Assembly: GCF_003626755.1 (NCBI RefSeq)
Contig: NZ_RBCJ01000002.1
Location: 806,001-870,000, forward strand
Length of the DNA stretch: 64,000 bases
Source of the DNA: Ulvibacterium marinum
GTDB lineage: Bacteria; Bacteroidota; Bacteroidia; Flavobacteriales; Flavobacteriaceae
Direction of reading: 5' to 3'
Part shown: one piece after another, positions 26,038-33,455 of the stretch
Numbering within the stretch: the stretch's first letter is position 1
How the letters are laid out: every line of letters starts with the position of its first letter
The notes under the pieces: model-generated
Databases searched by the model: none
Seen by the model: the letters and a program-made list of their open reading frames with translations, nothing else
Told to the model about the DNA's origin: nothing
Made by a program: the position numbers and the translations under genes

Positions 26038-26361
26038 GTGAAAGAAACAAACGAAGGAAAGACCACGGCCATCATAGCCTACTTAACCATGGTGGGGGCT
26101 TTGATCGCCATTACCATGAACGCAGAACCTAAAAATAGTTTTGCCAGGTTCCATACCAAACAGGCCTTTGGTCTCCATTTGTGCTTTTTAGGCTTTGCCC
26201 TTTTTCTGAGTGTTTGGTTCAACCCTTATGCCTGGTATGGGCTCTACATCTTTTATCTTGCACTTTGGTTTTATGGTTTTTTAGGTGCCTTAAAAGGAGA
26301 GGAAAAAACGATACCGGTCCTTGGTCTTTATTTTCAAAAATGGTTTACTTTTATTCCCTAG
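26038..26361 (+). CDS. DUF4870-like small membrane protein, second copy
   Basis: 107 residues from a GTG start at 26038. It shares GKTTAIIAYLTMVGALIAITMN and FARFHTKQAFGLHLCFL with the gene at 25656, so it is a paralogue, but the third helix region is different and rich in Trp/Tyr (WFNPYAWYGLYIFYLALWFYG). Its stop codon is immediately followed by the ATG of the carboxylesterase gene, so the two must be translated from one mRNA. Function unknown. Confidence 0.85.
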   Translation: MKETNEGKTTAIIAYLTMVGALIAITMNAEPKNSFARFHTKQAFGLHLCFLGFALFLSVWFNPYAWYGLYIFYLALWFYGFLGALKGEEKTIPVLGLYFQKWFTFIP

Positions 26362-27021
26362 ATGACAACGGCCCCATTATCATTGGAACATCTTATTAAA
26401 CCTTCTTCCATAACGGAAGGTATGCCTCCTGTACTTTTCATGTTCCATGGCTATGGCAGCAATGAAGAAGACCTGTTTTCCTTTGCATCGGAACTTCCCA
26501 AAGAGTTATGCGTTATATCAGTTAGGGCTCCATATGCCCTACAACCCTTTGGTTTTGCCTGGTACGCTATTAATTTTGATGCGGAACAAGGGAAATGGAG
26601 CGATGATGACCAAGCCAGGTCTTCCCGGGAAAAAATTCTGTATTTCATTGACGAAGCCTGCAAAACGTATCATCTGGATGCGGACAATATAAGTTTATTG
26701 GGTTTTAGCCAAGGTACTATCCTTAGCTATGCCGTTGCCCTCTCCTATCCCGAGCGGATAAAGAATGTAGTTGCCCTTAGCGGGTATATCAACCAAAATA
26801 TTTTGGCAAAGGGGCATGAAAACAAGAAATTTAATCACCTAAAAATTTATGCATCCCACGGACAAGTAGATCAAGTAATTCCGCCGGAATGGGCCCAAAA
26901 AGTACCAGGGTTTTTGGAGAACCTTGAGATAGAACATATGTATGAAGAATTTCCCGTGGGTCATGGGGTGTCTCCCCAAAATTTTCATTCATTCAGGAAA
27001 TGGTTGGGTGAACGTATCTAA
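26362..27021 (+). CDS. Phospholipase/carboxylesterase family alpha/beta hydrolase
   Basis: 219 residues, cytosolic, of the Abhydrolase_2 (carboxylesterase) type: LFMFHGYGSNEEDL near the start provides the oxyanion region, GFSQG around Ser116 is the nucleophile elbow, VDQVIPPE provides the Asp, and VGHGVSP the catalytic His. Family members hydrolyse short acyl esters, lysophospholipids or acyl-protein thioesters. It has a normal length. Translation is coupled to the small membrane protein upstream (no gap). Its end overlaps the end of the convergent gene at 27018 by four bases. Confidence 0.92.
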   Translation: MTTAPLSLEHLIKPSSITEGMPPVLFMFHGYGSNEEDLFSFASELPKELCVISVRAPYALQPFGFAWYAINFDAEQGKWSDDDQARSSREKILYFIDEACKTYHLDADNISLLGFSQGTILSYAVALSYPERIKNVVALSGYINQNILAKGHENKKFNHLKIYASHGQVDQVIPPEWAQKVPGFLENLEIEHMYEEFPVGHGVSPQNFHSFRKWLGERI

Positions 27022-27512
27022 AAAGTACTTGAGTACAACAAGTGATTGGATAGCGTGAAGTCTATTCCCAGATCATCCTTTAGTTCATACTCCAGAATTA
27101 TTTCGCCCCAATGTTTGCCATCGGTAAACTCCGCCAAAATCCAACGATGGTTCAATACATTGATTTTGTTGATTTTGAAATCGCCCTCCATACCTTCATA
27201 GGGTATCAGCGGATTATCACCTTTTCTTTCATTGGTCTCCAATAACTTATCGGCAATATAGCGTTCCGGATTTACGAGATTTAAATGATCATAGTACTCC
27301 AAGGCATAATCATTGTTTTCCAAGGAAAAATGTTGTACATCAAAAATTTTAATATTCAATTTCTGAAGGGAATCCTGGAGCCGTGCGGTCTCTGTCTCCA
27401 ACTTTTCAATTTGGGTATCCTTGGCCTTTTGCATATTTCCGCTACTTACAAAAAGATACAGGCCGATTAGGGCCATAAAAACAAATAAGTAAAGAAAGAT
27501 TTTATTTTTCAT
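27018..27512 (-). CDS. Single-pass membrane protein of unknown function
   Basis: 164 residues. An N-terminal helix (IFLYLFVFMALIGLYLFV) is followed by a short coiled coil (TQIEKLETETARLQDSLQKL) and a globular part with FSLENNDYALEYYDHLNL and RWILAEFTDGKHWGEIILEY, probably periplasmic. Homologues in flavobacteria exist in the same place but I know no function; the label hydrolase sometimes attached to them has no visible support, since no catalytic motif is seen. It begins eight bases after the stop of the metallo-beta-lactamase-fold gene upstream, so they share a transcript. Confidence 0.78.
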   Translation of the reverse strand: MKNKIFLYLFVFMALIGLYLFVSSGNMQKAKDTQIEKLETETARLQDSLQKLNIKIFDVQHFSLENNDYALEYYDHLNLVNPERYIADKLLETNERKGDNPLIPYEGMEGDFKINKINVLNHRWILAEFTDGKHWGEIILEYELKDDLGIDFTLSNHLLYSSTF

Positions 27513-27520
27513 CTTTAGGA

Positions 27521-28285
27521 TTAAAGGTTTACCACCAAATTGTCATAGGCCAAAAGTACACCTTTTGGTAATTTTTTTTCCACATCTTTATGAAAACCCA
27601 ATAAATGACTTATGTGGGTAAAATACGTCTTTGGGGCACCCACCTTTTCCGAAAAAGAAATAGCTTCCCGTAAGTTGAAATGGGAATGATGGGGTTCTTC
27701 CCTTAGGGCGTTCACCACCAAAACTTGGGATCCCTTTATTTTTTCCAACTCATCATCGGCAATGGTCTTAACATCGGTTAAATAGGTAAAATCATGTATC
27801 CGATACCCCAATACAGATAGCCTATTGTGTTGCGCCTCAATGGGCATAACCATAGTATCACCAATTTTAAAGGGTTTATCTTTTTCTACAAGGTTAACTT
27901 CAACCGCTGGAGCACCAGGGTATCTGTTGGCATCCGCAAAAATATAATCAAAGCGTTGCTTCAGGGATGCTATTACCCGTTCGTGGGCATAGATAGGGAT
28001 ATCGCCCTGTCTAAAGAAAAAAGGCCGTATATCATCTATGCCGGCCGTGTGGTCCGCATGTTCATGGGTAAAAAGAATACCATCCAGTTTGGAAACTTCA
28101 TGGGTGAGCATCTGCTGCCTAAAATCAGGGCCGCAATCTATAACAAAACTATAATCGCTCCAAGATAAAAGCACTGAGACTCGCAGTCTCTTGTCCTTGT
28201 GATCTTCGCTAAGACAGACCGGATGATTACTCCCGATTACCGGGATTCCCTGCGATGTTCCCGTGCCTAAAAACGTAATTCTCAA
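27521..28285 (-). CDS. Metallo-beta-lactamase-fold hydrolase (PhnP-like)
   Basis: 254 residues, cytosolic. The zinc motif THEHADH lies at 73-79, preceded by GTGTSQGIPVIG and DCGPDFRQQML, a combination typical of PhnP-like phosphodiesterases; further ligands are likely in IEAQHN, YLTDVKT and THISHLLGFH. The family hydrolyses cyclic phosphodiesters such as cyclic nucleotide analogues; the natural substrate here cannot be named. It lies divergent from the 487-residue conserved gene at 28374, a neighbourhood I believe is shared by many flavobacteria. Confidence 0.9.
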   Translation of the reverse strand: MRITFLGTGTSQGIPVIGSNHPVCLSEDHKDKRLRVSVLLSWSDYSFVIDCGPDFRQQMLTHEVSKLDGILFTHEHADHTAGIDDIRPFFFRQGDIPIYAHERVIASLKQRFDYIFADANRYPGAPAVEVNLVEKDKPFKIGDTMVMPIEAQHNRLSVLGYRIHDFTYLTDVKTIADDELEKIKGSQVLVVNALREEPHHSHFNLREAISFSEKVGAPKTYFTHISHLLGFHKDVEKKLPKGVLLAYDNLVVNL

Positions 28286-28345
28286 CCCTTGGTCTATTTA
28301 TTTCAAATTTATAACTTATTTATTTATTAGATTACCCATTCTTTT

Positions 28346-28353
28346 TAACTTTG
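28346..28353 (+). promoter_or_regulatory. -7 promoter box (TAACTTTG)
   Basis: Perfect TAnnTTTG box 20 bases before the ATG at 28374, in the divergent gap with the metallo-beta-lactamase-fold gene. Confidence 0.5.
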
Positions 28354-28373
28354 TTTAAAGCAAAATCCTTAAA

Positions 28374-29837
28374 ATGGCATCAGTTCTAAAACGGGACACC
28401 GCATTTGAGAATATACCTTCCATAAAGGCCAAAACCCTTAGAATCAATTTGAATCCGGATATTTACGGAACCTTTGCCGAGATAGGTGCGGGCCAGGAGA
28501 CCGCACGGCACTTTTTCAGATCAGGGGGAGCCTCAGGCACCATTGCCAAGGCCATGAGTGCCTACGACAAGGATTTTAGCGATGCCATTTATGGAGATGA
28601 AAAGGATGGTAGGTATGTGACCCAATCAAGGCTTAAAAAGATGCTTTCGCATGAGATGCGACTTATGGAGGAGCGAATTAGCCGTGATACCCACCCGGAA
28701 CGTTTGTTTTTCTCATACGCCAATACTGTTGCCACAATAGATTTTTCAAAACGCTATAAGGGGCATGGCTGGGTAGGTATCCGATTTCAATTAGATCCAA
28801 ACCAAAAGGAATTTGATGAGATAATCCTGCACATACGCTTTAAGCAAAATGAGGCGCGATTGCAACAGGAGACCTTGGGCATAGTTGGAGTTAACCTCAT
28901 TTATGGGGCATTCTACAAATACCATAAACCAAGGAAACTTCTAAAATATTTGTACGATCATATTGATCAGGATACCATTGAAATTGATATGGTAAACTTT
29001 TCAGGTCCTAGTTTTAAGGGCGTAGACAACAGGCTCATGAGTTTACAGCTCATACGTAACGATATGACGGATGCCGTAATGTTCGGACCCGACGGCAACA
29101 ACCTTCTTCCCGCCGCAATCCTTTATAAAAAGAATATTTTGGCGTTACGAGGAAGTTTCCGGCCTGTGACCAAGGTAAACATGGATATGTTTGAAAAATC
29201 CTATGATATCTTTGTTAGGGATCCAGCAGTAGACGTTGATAAAGCCATCGTAATATTCGAGATTACACTTTCCAACCTTAAGGCGTCGGGGGAAATTGAT
29301 GAACAGGATTTTATGGATCGCGCCGAGTTGTTATGTTCTTTGGGACATACCGTAATGATATCCAAATTTCAGGAGTACTACCGTCTAGTGGAATACCTTA
29401 ACAGTTATACCAAAGCACATATTGGTTTAACAATGGGTGTAAATAACCTAGTGGATATTTTTGATGAAAAATATTATAGACATTTGAGTGGTGGTATTTT
29501 GGAAGCTTTTGGAAAGCTATTCTTCAAAGAACTGCAGGTCTATCTTTATCCCATGAAGAACGCCGAAACTGGGCAGATTATGACCAGTAACAACATCAAG
29601 GTACACCCAAGAATGAAAGAGTTGTACAAATTCTTCAAGTATAATGGGAAGGTTATGGACATTATTGACTATGACCCGGAAATCATGCATATTTTCTCCA
29701 GGGATGTCCTAAAAAAACTGATCAACAACGAAGAAGGTTGGGAGGATATGCTGCCCGAAGGAATTGCCGAGACCATTAAGGAGAAAAATTTGTTTACCCG
29801 CAAAATGGTAAAACAAAAAGAAGAAGCCAAAACATAA
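28374..29837 (+). CDS. Conserved cytosolic protein of unknown function (often mislabelled TonB-dependent receptor)
   Basis: 487 residues, no signal peptide, no membrane helix and no barrel pattern, so it is cytosolic. The sequence is strongly conserved in style: LNPDIYGTFAEIGAGQETAR near the start, then GGASGTIAKAMSAYDKDFSD, and VNNLVDIFDEKYYRHLSGG later. From memory, relatives are carried in databases as TonB-dependent receptor or as a nucleotidyltransferase; nothing seen here supports the receptor label. The C-terminal half speaks of a Rossmann-like region (LLCSLGHTVMISKFQEYYRL). Function unknown. It has its own promoter, and is transcribed away from the PhnP-like gene. Confidence 0.8.
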   Translation: MASVLKRDTAFENIPSIKAKTLRINLNPDIYGTFAEIGAGQETARHFFRSGGASGTIAKAMSAYDKDFSDAIYGDEKDGRYVTQSRLKKMLSHEMRLMEERISRDTHPERLFFSYANTVATIDFSKRYKGHGWVGIRFQLDPNQKEFDEIILHIRFKQNEARLQQETLGIVGVNLIYGAFYKYHKPRKLLKYLYDHIDQDTIEIDMVNFSGPSFKGVDNRLMSLQLIRNDMTDAVMFGPDGNNLLPAAILYKKNILALRGSFRPVTKVNMDMFEKSYDIFVRDPAVDVDKAIVIFEITLSNLKASGEIDEQDFMDRAELLCSLGHTVMISKFQEYYRLVEYLNSYTKAHIGLTMGVNNLVDIFDEKYYRHLSGGILEAFGKLFFKELQVYLYPMKNAETGQIMTSNNIKVHPRMKELYKFFKYNGKVMDIIDYDPEIMHIFSRDVLKKLINNEEGWEDMLPEGIAETIKEKNLFTRKMVKQKEEAKT

Positions 29838-30030
29838 CAAAGGCTTTTGAATAACAAAATTCCTTTCAGCTTAGAAAAGAATGTAATTTTCTTTCCCCAC
29901 AACTCAAACCGGGATCTTAGTCCTCCGGTTTTGAAAAAAATATAATCGGAAAAGTATCCGAAAGCAGAAAACTAAAGGGCATTTGTTTTAGGTCAATATT
30001 TTGATGCTTACACTTCATATGAGCAACAAA

Positions 30031-30052
30031 AAAGCCCTTGAAGAAGGGCTTT
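30031..30052 (-). terminator. Hairpin terminator of bcp
   Basis: Perfect 9-bp stem AAAGCCCTT / AAGGGCTTT with loop GAAG, 15 bases after the bcp stop codon; on the minus strand it is followed by a T-rich run. It may also catch transcripts from the plus-strand gene that ends at 29837. Confidence 0.85.
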
Positions 30053-30067
30053 AAGTCTCTAGAAGTA

Positions 30068-30523
30068 TCAGCCGTCCAGTAGCTGGGCCGCATGATCCTT
30101 TGTCTTCACCTTGTCTATGACCCTTGAAATGCTTCCCTCCTCATTGATTACAAAGGTTTTCCGGTGTATACCGTCGAATTCGCGGCCCATAAACTTTTTA
30201 GGGCCCCAAACCCCAAAAGTATTGATAACGGTGTGATCTTCGTCTGCCAATAAGGGAAAAGGGAAGTCGAATTTTTTCTTGAAATTGGATTGTTTCCTCT
30301 GTGAATCCTCGCTCACCCCCAAAAGTTCATATCCTTGGGCCTGTAGCTCGGCATAGTTGTCCCTCAAATTACAGGCTTCTGCCGTACAACCCGGGGTATT
30401 GGCCCTAGGATAGAAAAAAACAATAAGTTTTTTTCCCTTGTAATCGGATAAATTAATAGTATTGCCATCTTGATCTTTTGCTTCGAAAGAGGGAACTTTT
30501 TCCCCTACTTGTAATGTGTTCAT
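30068..30523 (-). CDS. bcp: Thioredoxin-dependent thiol peroxidase (peroxiredoxin Q/BCP)
   Basis: 151 residues with the full AhpC/TSA fold. FYPRANTPGCTAEACNLRDN holds the peroxidatic Cys46 and, five residues on, Cys51, the resolving cysteine position of alpha-type BCP proteins; the Thr and Arg that complete the active site are also present. It reduces hydrogen peroxide and organic or lipid hydroperoxides using thioredoxin, in the cytosol. The gene stands alone, divergent from nth; both have DNA or oxidative damage roles, and the 54-base gap must contain both promoters. Confidence 0.96.
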   Translation of the reverse strand: MNTLQVGEKVPSFEAKDQDGNTINLSDYKGKKLIVFFYPRANTPGCTAEACNLRDNYAELQAQGYELLGVSEDSQRKQSNFKKKFDFPFPLLADEDHTVINTFGVWGPKKFMGREFDGIHRKTFVINEEGSISRVIDKVKTKDHAAQLLDG

Positions 30524-30577
30524 CTAGTAAATAATGTATTTATGTTTAAATATTTTTAAACAAAGTTAAACAAAAAA

Positions 30578-31243
30578 ATGACGAAAACGGAAAAAGTAAA
30601 TTTCGCTATAAACAAACTTAAGGAGCTATATCCTACAATACCGGTTCCTTTGGAACATAAAGATCCCTATACCCTATTAATAGCGGTTTTGCTGTCAGCT
30701 CAAAGTACGGATGTACGAGTAAACAAAATTACACCTTTGTTGTTCGAAAGGGCAGACAATCCTTACGATATGGTAAAATTGACCGTAGAGGAAATCCGCG
30801 AAATCATAAAGCCCGTAGGGCTTTCACCTATGAAATCCAAAGGTATATATGGGCTTTCCCAAATTTTAATCGATAAATATCAGGGACAGGTTCCAAAAGA
30901 CATCGACCTTTTGGAAGAGCTTCCCTCGGTGGGGCATAAAACGGCAAGCGTAGTAGTATCCCAAGCTTTTGGCATACCGGCTTTTCCTGTTGATACGCAT
31001 ATTCACAGGCTCATGTACCGGTGGGGATTTTCCAATGGAAAGAATGTGGTTCAAACAGAAAAGGATGCTAAAAGATTGTTTCCCAAAGAATTGTGGAACA
31101 ATTTGCACTTGCAGATTATTTGGTATGGTCGTGACTATTCTCCGGCCCGAGGTTGGAATCTGGAAAAGGATATTATAACCAGAACAATCGGAAGAAAAAA
31201 GGTTTTGGAGGAATACTATAAAACCAAAAAGACCCGCAAGTAG
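30578..31243 (+). CDS. nth: Endonuclease III (DNA glycosylase/AP lyase) without the 4Fe-4S cluster
   Basis: 221 residues. The helix-hairpin-helix LPSVGHKTASVVV and VDTHIHRL contain the catalytic Lys121 and Asp139, so glycosylase/AP lyase activity on oxidised pyrimidines is expected in base-excision repair. The C-terminal Cys-x6-Cys-x2-Cys-x5-Cys cluster loop of E. coli Nth is absent: the region reads GRDYSPARGWNLEKDII and ends GRKKVLEEYYK with no cysteines. This cluster-free ending is, to my knowledge, found in other flavobacteria, and is not damage. Its stop codon lies inside the terminator hairpin at 31230-31250. Confidence 0.94.
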   Translation: MTKTEKVNFAINKLKELYPTIPVPLEHKDPYTLLIAVLLSAQSTDVRVNKITPLLFERADNPYDMVKLTVEEIREIIKPVGLSPMKSKGIYGLSQILIDKYQGQVPKDIDLLEELPSVGHKTASVVVSQAFGIPAFPVDTHIHRLMYRWGFSNGKNVVQTEKDAKRLFPKELWNNLHLQIIWYGRDYSPARGWNLEKDIITRTIGRKKVLEEYYKTKKTRK

Positions 31244-31250
31244 CGGGCCT
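31230..31250. terminator. Bidirectional hairpin terminator between nth and the 47-aa gene
   Basis: Stem CCCGC / GCGGG with an A-C mismatch and further pairs outside; the nth stop codon lies in it. Both strands continue into T-rich DNA, so it can end nth on the plus strand and the small sigma-linked gene on the minus strand. Confidence 0.6.
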
Positions 31251-31254
31251 TTAT

Positions 31255-31398
31255 CTAGTTTAGAATGTTTTCGAACGTCAGTTCTTTGTGCTTTACTACA
31301 TGTAGGGCCTTGGAATAATCGAGTAAAAACTTTACCGTTTCCGCACAAGCCTCAACAATGCGATAGTCTTTTTCGTGTTTAGAGTAGATTTTTTCCAT
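31255..31398 (-). CDS. 47-residue protein paired with an ECF sigma factor (copy 1)
   Basis: 47 codons: it starts MEKIYSKHEKDYRIVEAC and ends with ELTFENILN. It is a clear paralogue of the gene at 32411-32554: both have MEK(I/L)Y(S/A)K, ETV(K/E)FLL(D/N)YSK(A/S)L and a final F E s(N) motif with the same length. Each lies directly downstream of one of two ECF sigma-factor genes on the same strand, so the pair has been duplicated as a unit. It is too short to be a standard anti-sigma factor and has no membrane helix; a small sigma-binding or partner protein is one guess. No homologue of known function is recognised. Confidence 0.75.
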   Translation of the reverse strand: MEKIYSKHEKDYRIVEACAETVKFLLDYSKALHVVKHKELTFENILN

Positions 31399-31463
31399 AT
31401 TAGATGTATTGTTATCATAAATAACGCAACTAAAATGGAAATATTGTTTAAGCTGTCCTAAGT

Positions 31464-32048
31464 CTATTGATTAGTGAGAACAATGTTGTGCTTATCTATA
31501 ATTTTTCGAAGGTTTATCAATGCATAGCGCATTCTTCCCAATGCAGTGTTTATACTCACACCTGTGTTTTCGGATATTTCCTTAAAACTCATATCCTTAT
31601 AGATGCGCATGATTAAAACTTCCTTTTGGTCATCTGGCAATTCCTCTATAAGATGTCTTAGGTCCGATGTAATTTGATCTTGTATAATTTGCTTTTCTGC
31701 ATTTAGTTTGTTGTCCCCTATTACAGAAAAAATGTTGAAGTCGTCACTCCCTTCGAACATGGGCATTCTTTTATTCTTCCTGAAGTGATCAATTATAAGG
31801 TTATGGGCTATGCGCATTACCCAGGGCAAAAATTTGCCTTCCTCACTATACGTCCCTTTTTTAAGGGTCTTGATAACTTTTATAAAGGTATCCTGGAAAA
31901 TATCCTCGGTAATGTCCCGGTCCAGCACTTTTGAGTAGATAAAACTGGTAACGCGTTGGTTGTGACGGTTGATCAATATTTCCAAAGATTTCTCATCTCC
32001 GCTTATATAATCTCTTACTAGTACTGAATCTTCTATTTGTAGTTCCAT
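31464..32048 (-). CDS. ECF-type RNA polymerase sigma factor (copy 1)
   Basis: 194 residues with region 2 (FQDTFIKVIKTLKKG, GKFLPWVMRIAHNLIIDHFR) and region 4 (LPDDQKEVLIMRIYKDMSFKEISENTGVSINTALGRMRYAL), the helix-turn-helix for the -35 element. About three-quarters of positions are identical to the sigma factor at 32627-33208, so this is a recent tandem duplication. No anti-sigma factor with a membrane helix lies nearby, unlike many Bacteroidota ECF systems; the adjacent gene is instead a 47-residue protein. It is separated by about 65 bases from that small gene. Regulon unknown. Confidence 0.95.
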   Translation of the reverse strand: MELQIEDSVLVRDYISGDEKSLEILINRHNQRVTSFIYSKVLDRDITEDIFQDTFIKVIKTLKKGTYSEEGKFLPWVMRIAHNLIIDHFRKNKRMPMFEGSDDFNIFSVIGDNKLNAEKQIIQDQITSDLRHLIEELPDDQKEVLIMRIYKDMSFKEISENTGVSINTALGRMRYALINLRKIIDKHNIVLTNQ

Positions 32049-32355
32049 AAAGATTGATTTTTTGGTTAAGATTAGGGGCTTCCGAGTGGTAAGCTTTTAA
32101 GTTGTTAGATTAATTAATTTGAGTGTTTTCGATTCTTGTTTTTAATTATGACCTAAAACTAGATAAATCGGCTAGAGAGGAAAAAACTATGTTGTCAAAC
32201 ACGCTCTTTTTGATGTGAAATCGCATTTTTTTGGTTTTGGCCACAATAAAACCAAATATTAACAGTTGCACGATCAAAACACACTGGGAGCGGTGCTATA
32301 AGTTTCCTGAAGGGATAACAAGGGTAATGGGGAGTTTAGGAACAGTACCAAAAGA
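32049..32355. other. Intergenic region upstream of sigma factor copy 1
   Basis: 307 bases between the start of the first sigma gene and the terminator of the second small gene. It is AT-rich and no reading frame is credible. No perfect TAnnTTTG box was seen on the minus strand; TAATATTTG (with one extra base in the spacer) near 32263 is the nearest. Confidence 0.4.
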
Positions 32356-32389
32356 AAAACCCCCAAGGTAAAAAGTCCTTGGAGGTTTT
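32356..32389 (-). terminator. Hairpin terminator after the second 47-aa gene
   Basis: Stem AACCCCCAAGG / CCTTGGAGGTT with one mismatch and an eight-base loop, lying 20 bases after the stop codon of the small gene. A-rich DNA on the plus strand gives T-rich RNA after the hairpin on the minus strand. Confidence 0.75.
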
Positions 32390-32410
32390 ATATGTTTGTT
32401 TATTTTACTC

Positions 32411-32554
32411 TTAGTTCATGTTACTTTCGAACGATATTCCTTTTGCCTTTGTTATTTTCAACGATTTGGAATAATTTAATAAGAATTCCACTGTTTCCGG
32501 TTTGGCTTTAACAAGTTTACACTTGTTATGGTCTTTTGCGTAAAGTTTTTCCAT
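32411..32554 (-). CDS. 47-residue protein paired with an ECF sigma factor (copy 2)
   Basis: 47 codons starting MEKLYAKDHNKCKLVKAKPE and ending GISFESNMN. It shares ETVEFLLNYSKSL and the overall charge pattern with the copy at 31255-31398 and has exactly the same length. It follows the second sigma-factor gene by about 70 bases on the same strand and ends just ahead of a terminator, which supports a two-gene transcript sigma-small protein. The conservation between the two copies at protein level, while the DNA has drifted, argues that it is really translated. Role unknown. Confidence 0.75.
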   Translation of the reverse strand: MEKLYAKDHNKCKLVKAKPETVEFLLNYSKSLKITKAKGISFESNMN

Positions 32555-32626
32555 GTTATTTTCCGTTTGTTTCAATAGATAACGCGACGGAAATAAATAT
32601 AGTCAATACGCTCGACCTATGGCCTA

Positions 32627-33208
32627 TTAATTCGTTAAAACAATGTTATTCTGGTCTATCAGCTTCCTCAGGTTGATGAGGGCGTAACGCATACGGCCTA
32701 AAGCGGTATTAATGCTTACCCCGGTATTTTCCGATATTTCCTTAAAACTCATGTCCTTATATATACGCATCAGCAATACCTCTTTCTGTTCATTGGGAAG
32801 TTCTTCTATAAGCAAGGTAAGATCGCTATCAATCTGGTCCTTAATAATCTGTTTCTCAATATTTAGTTTTTCGTCACCGATTACAGAGAAAATATTGAAA
32901 GTATCGGCCCCTTCGAACATAGGCAACCTTCTGTTCTTTCTAAAATAGTCGATGATGAGGTTGTGCGATATGCGCATTACCCAGGGCAAAAATTTGCCTT
33001 CTTCACTATAGGCACCTCTCTTTAAAGTTCTGATCACTTTCATAAAGGTATCCTGAAAAATATCCTCGGTCACTTCCCTATCGTTCACCTTGGAGTATAT
33101 AAAACTACTAATGCGCTGGTTGTGACGGCCAATTAGTGCAGCTAGAGCTCTTTCGTCTCCGTCAATGTATCTTTTAATGAGTAGGGAGTCTTCAACTTGA
33201 TGTTCCAT
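32627..33208 (-). CDS. ECF-type RNA polymerase sigma factor (copy 2)
   Basis: 193 residues, same architecture as copy 1: region 2 with FQDTFMKVIRTLKRG and SHNLIIDYFRKN, region 4 with KDMSFKEISENTGVSINTAL. The last third is nearly identical between the copies, so both probably read the same or closely similar -35 elements, while the N-terminal 60 residues differ more (ISGDEKSLEILINR against IDGDERALAALIGR). It has a clear promoter 120 bases upstream, divergent from uvrA. Bacteroidota use many such sigma factors for envelope or nutrient responses. Confidence 0.95.
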   Translation of the reverse strand: MEHQVEDSLLIKRYIDGDERALAALIGRHNQRISSFIYSKVNDREVTEDIFQDTFMKVIRTLKRGAYSEEGKFLPWVMRISHNLIIDYFRKNRRLPMFEGADTFNIFSVIGDEKLNIEKQIIKDQIDSDLTLLIEELPNEQKEVLLMRIYKDMSFKEISENTGVSINTALGRMRYALINLRKLIDQNNIVLTN

Positions 33209-33329
33209 AACGACTACTTTTATTTAGTTAAAATTAGCGGCCTATTTGGGGAAAAGGCCTTGTGGGTTATTATTCTAATTCTAAAAAAGTAGTGTTGTTG
33301 CTATAGGCGTTTTAACATTTTGTTGAGTT

Positions 33330-33337
33330 CAAATATA
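33330..33337 (-). promoter_or_regulatory. -7 promoter box (TATATTTG) of sigma factor copy 2
   Basis: Perfect TAnnTTTG on the minus strand, with a T-rich stretch 19 bases upstream in place of the -33 TTTG. Leader length would be about 115 bases. Confidence 0.55.
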
Positions 33338-33430
33338 GAAAAAATTAAGTGACCGGAAAAAAAATGTGCCGTCATACACACAATTTTTGATGCAAAGTAT
33401 ACAATATTGGTGATTGAAAAATGCATGTCT

Positions 33431-33438
33431 TATCTTTA
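33431..33438 (+). promoter_or_regulatory. -7-like promoter box (TATCTTTA) of uvrA
   Basis: One base away from TAnnTTTG, with a TTG at 33407-33409 about 21 bases upstream. It lies just ahead of the ATG at 33456 and therefore decides between starts: the earlier candidate start codons at 33414 and 33438 would lie upstream of or in the promoter. Confidence 0.5.
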
Positions 33439-33455
33439 TGGCCCTAAAAATAAAT

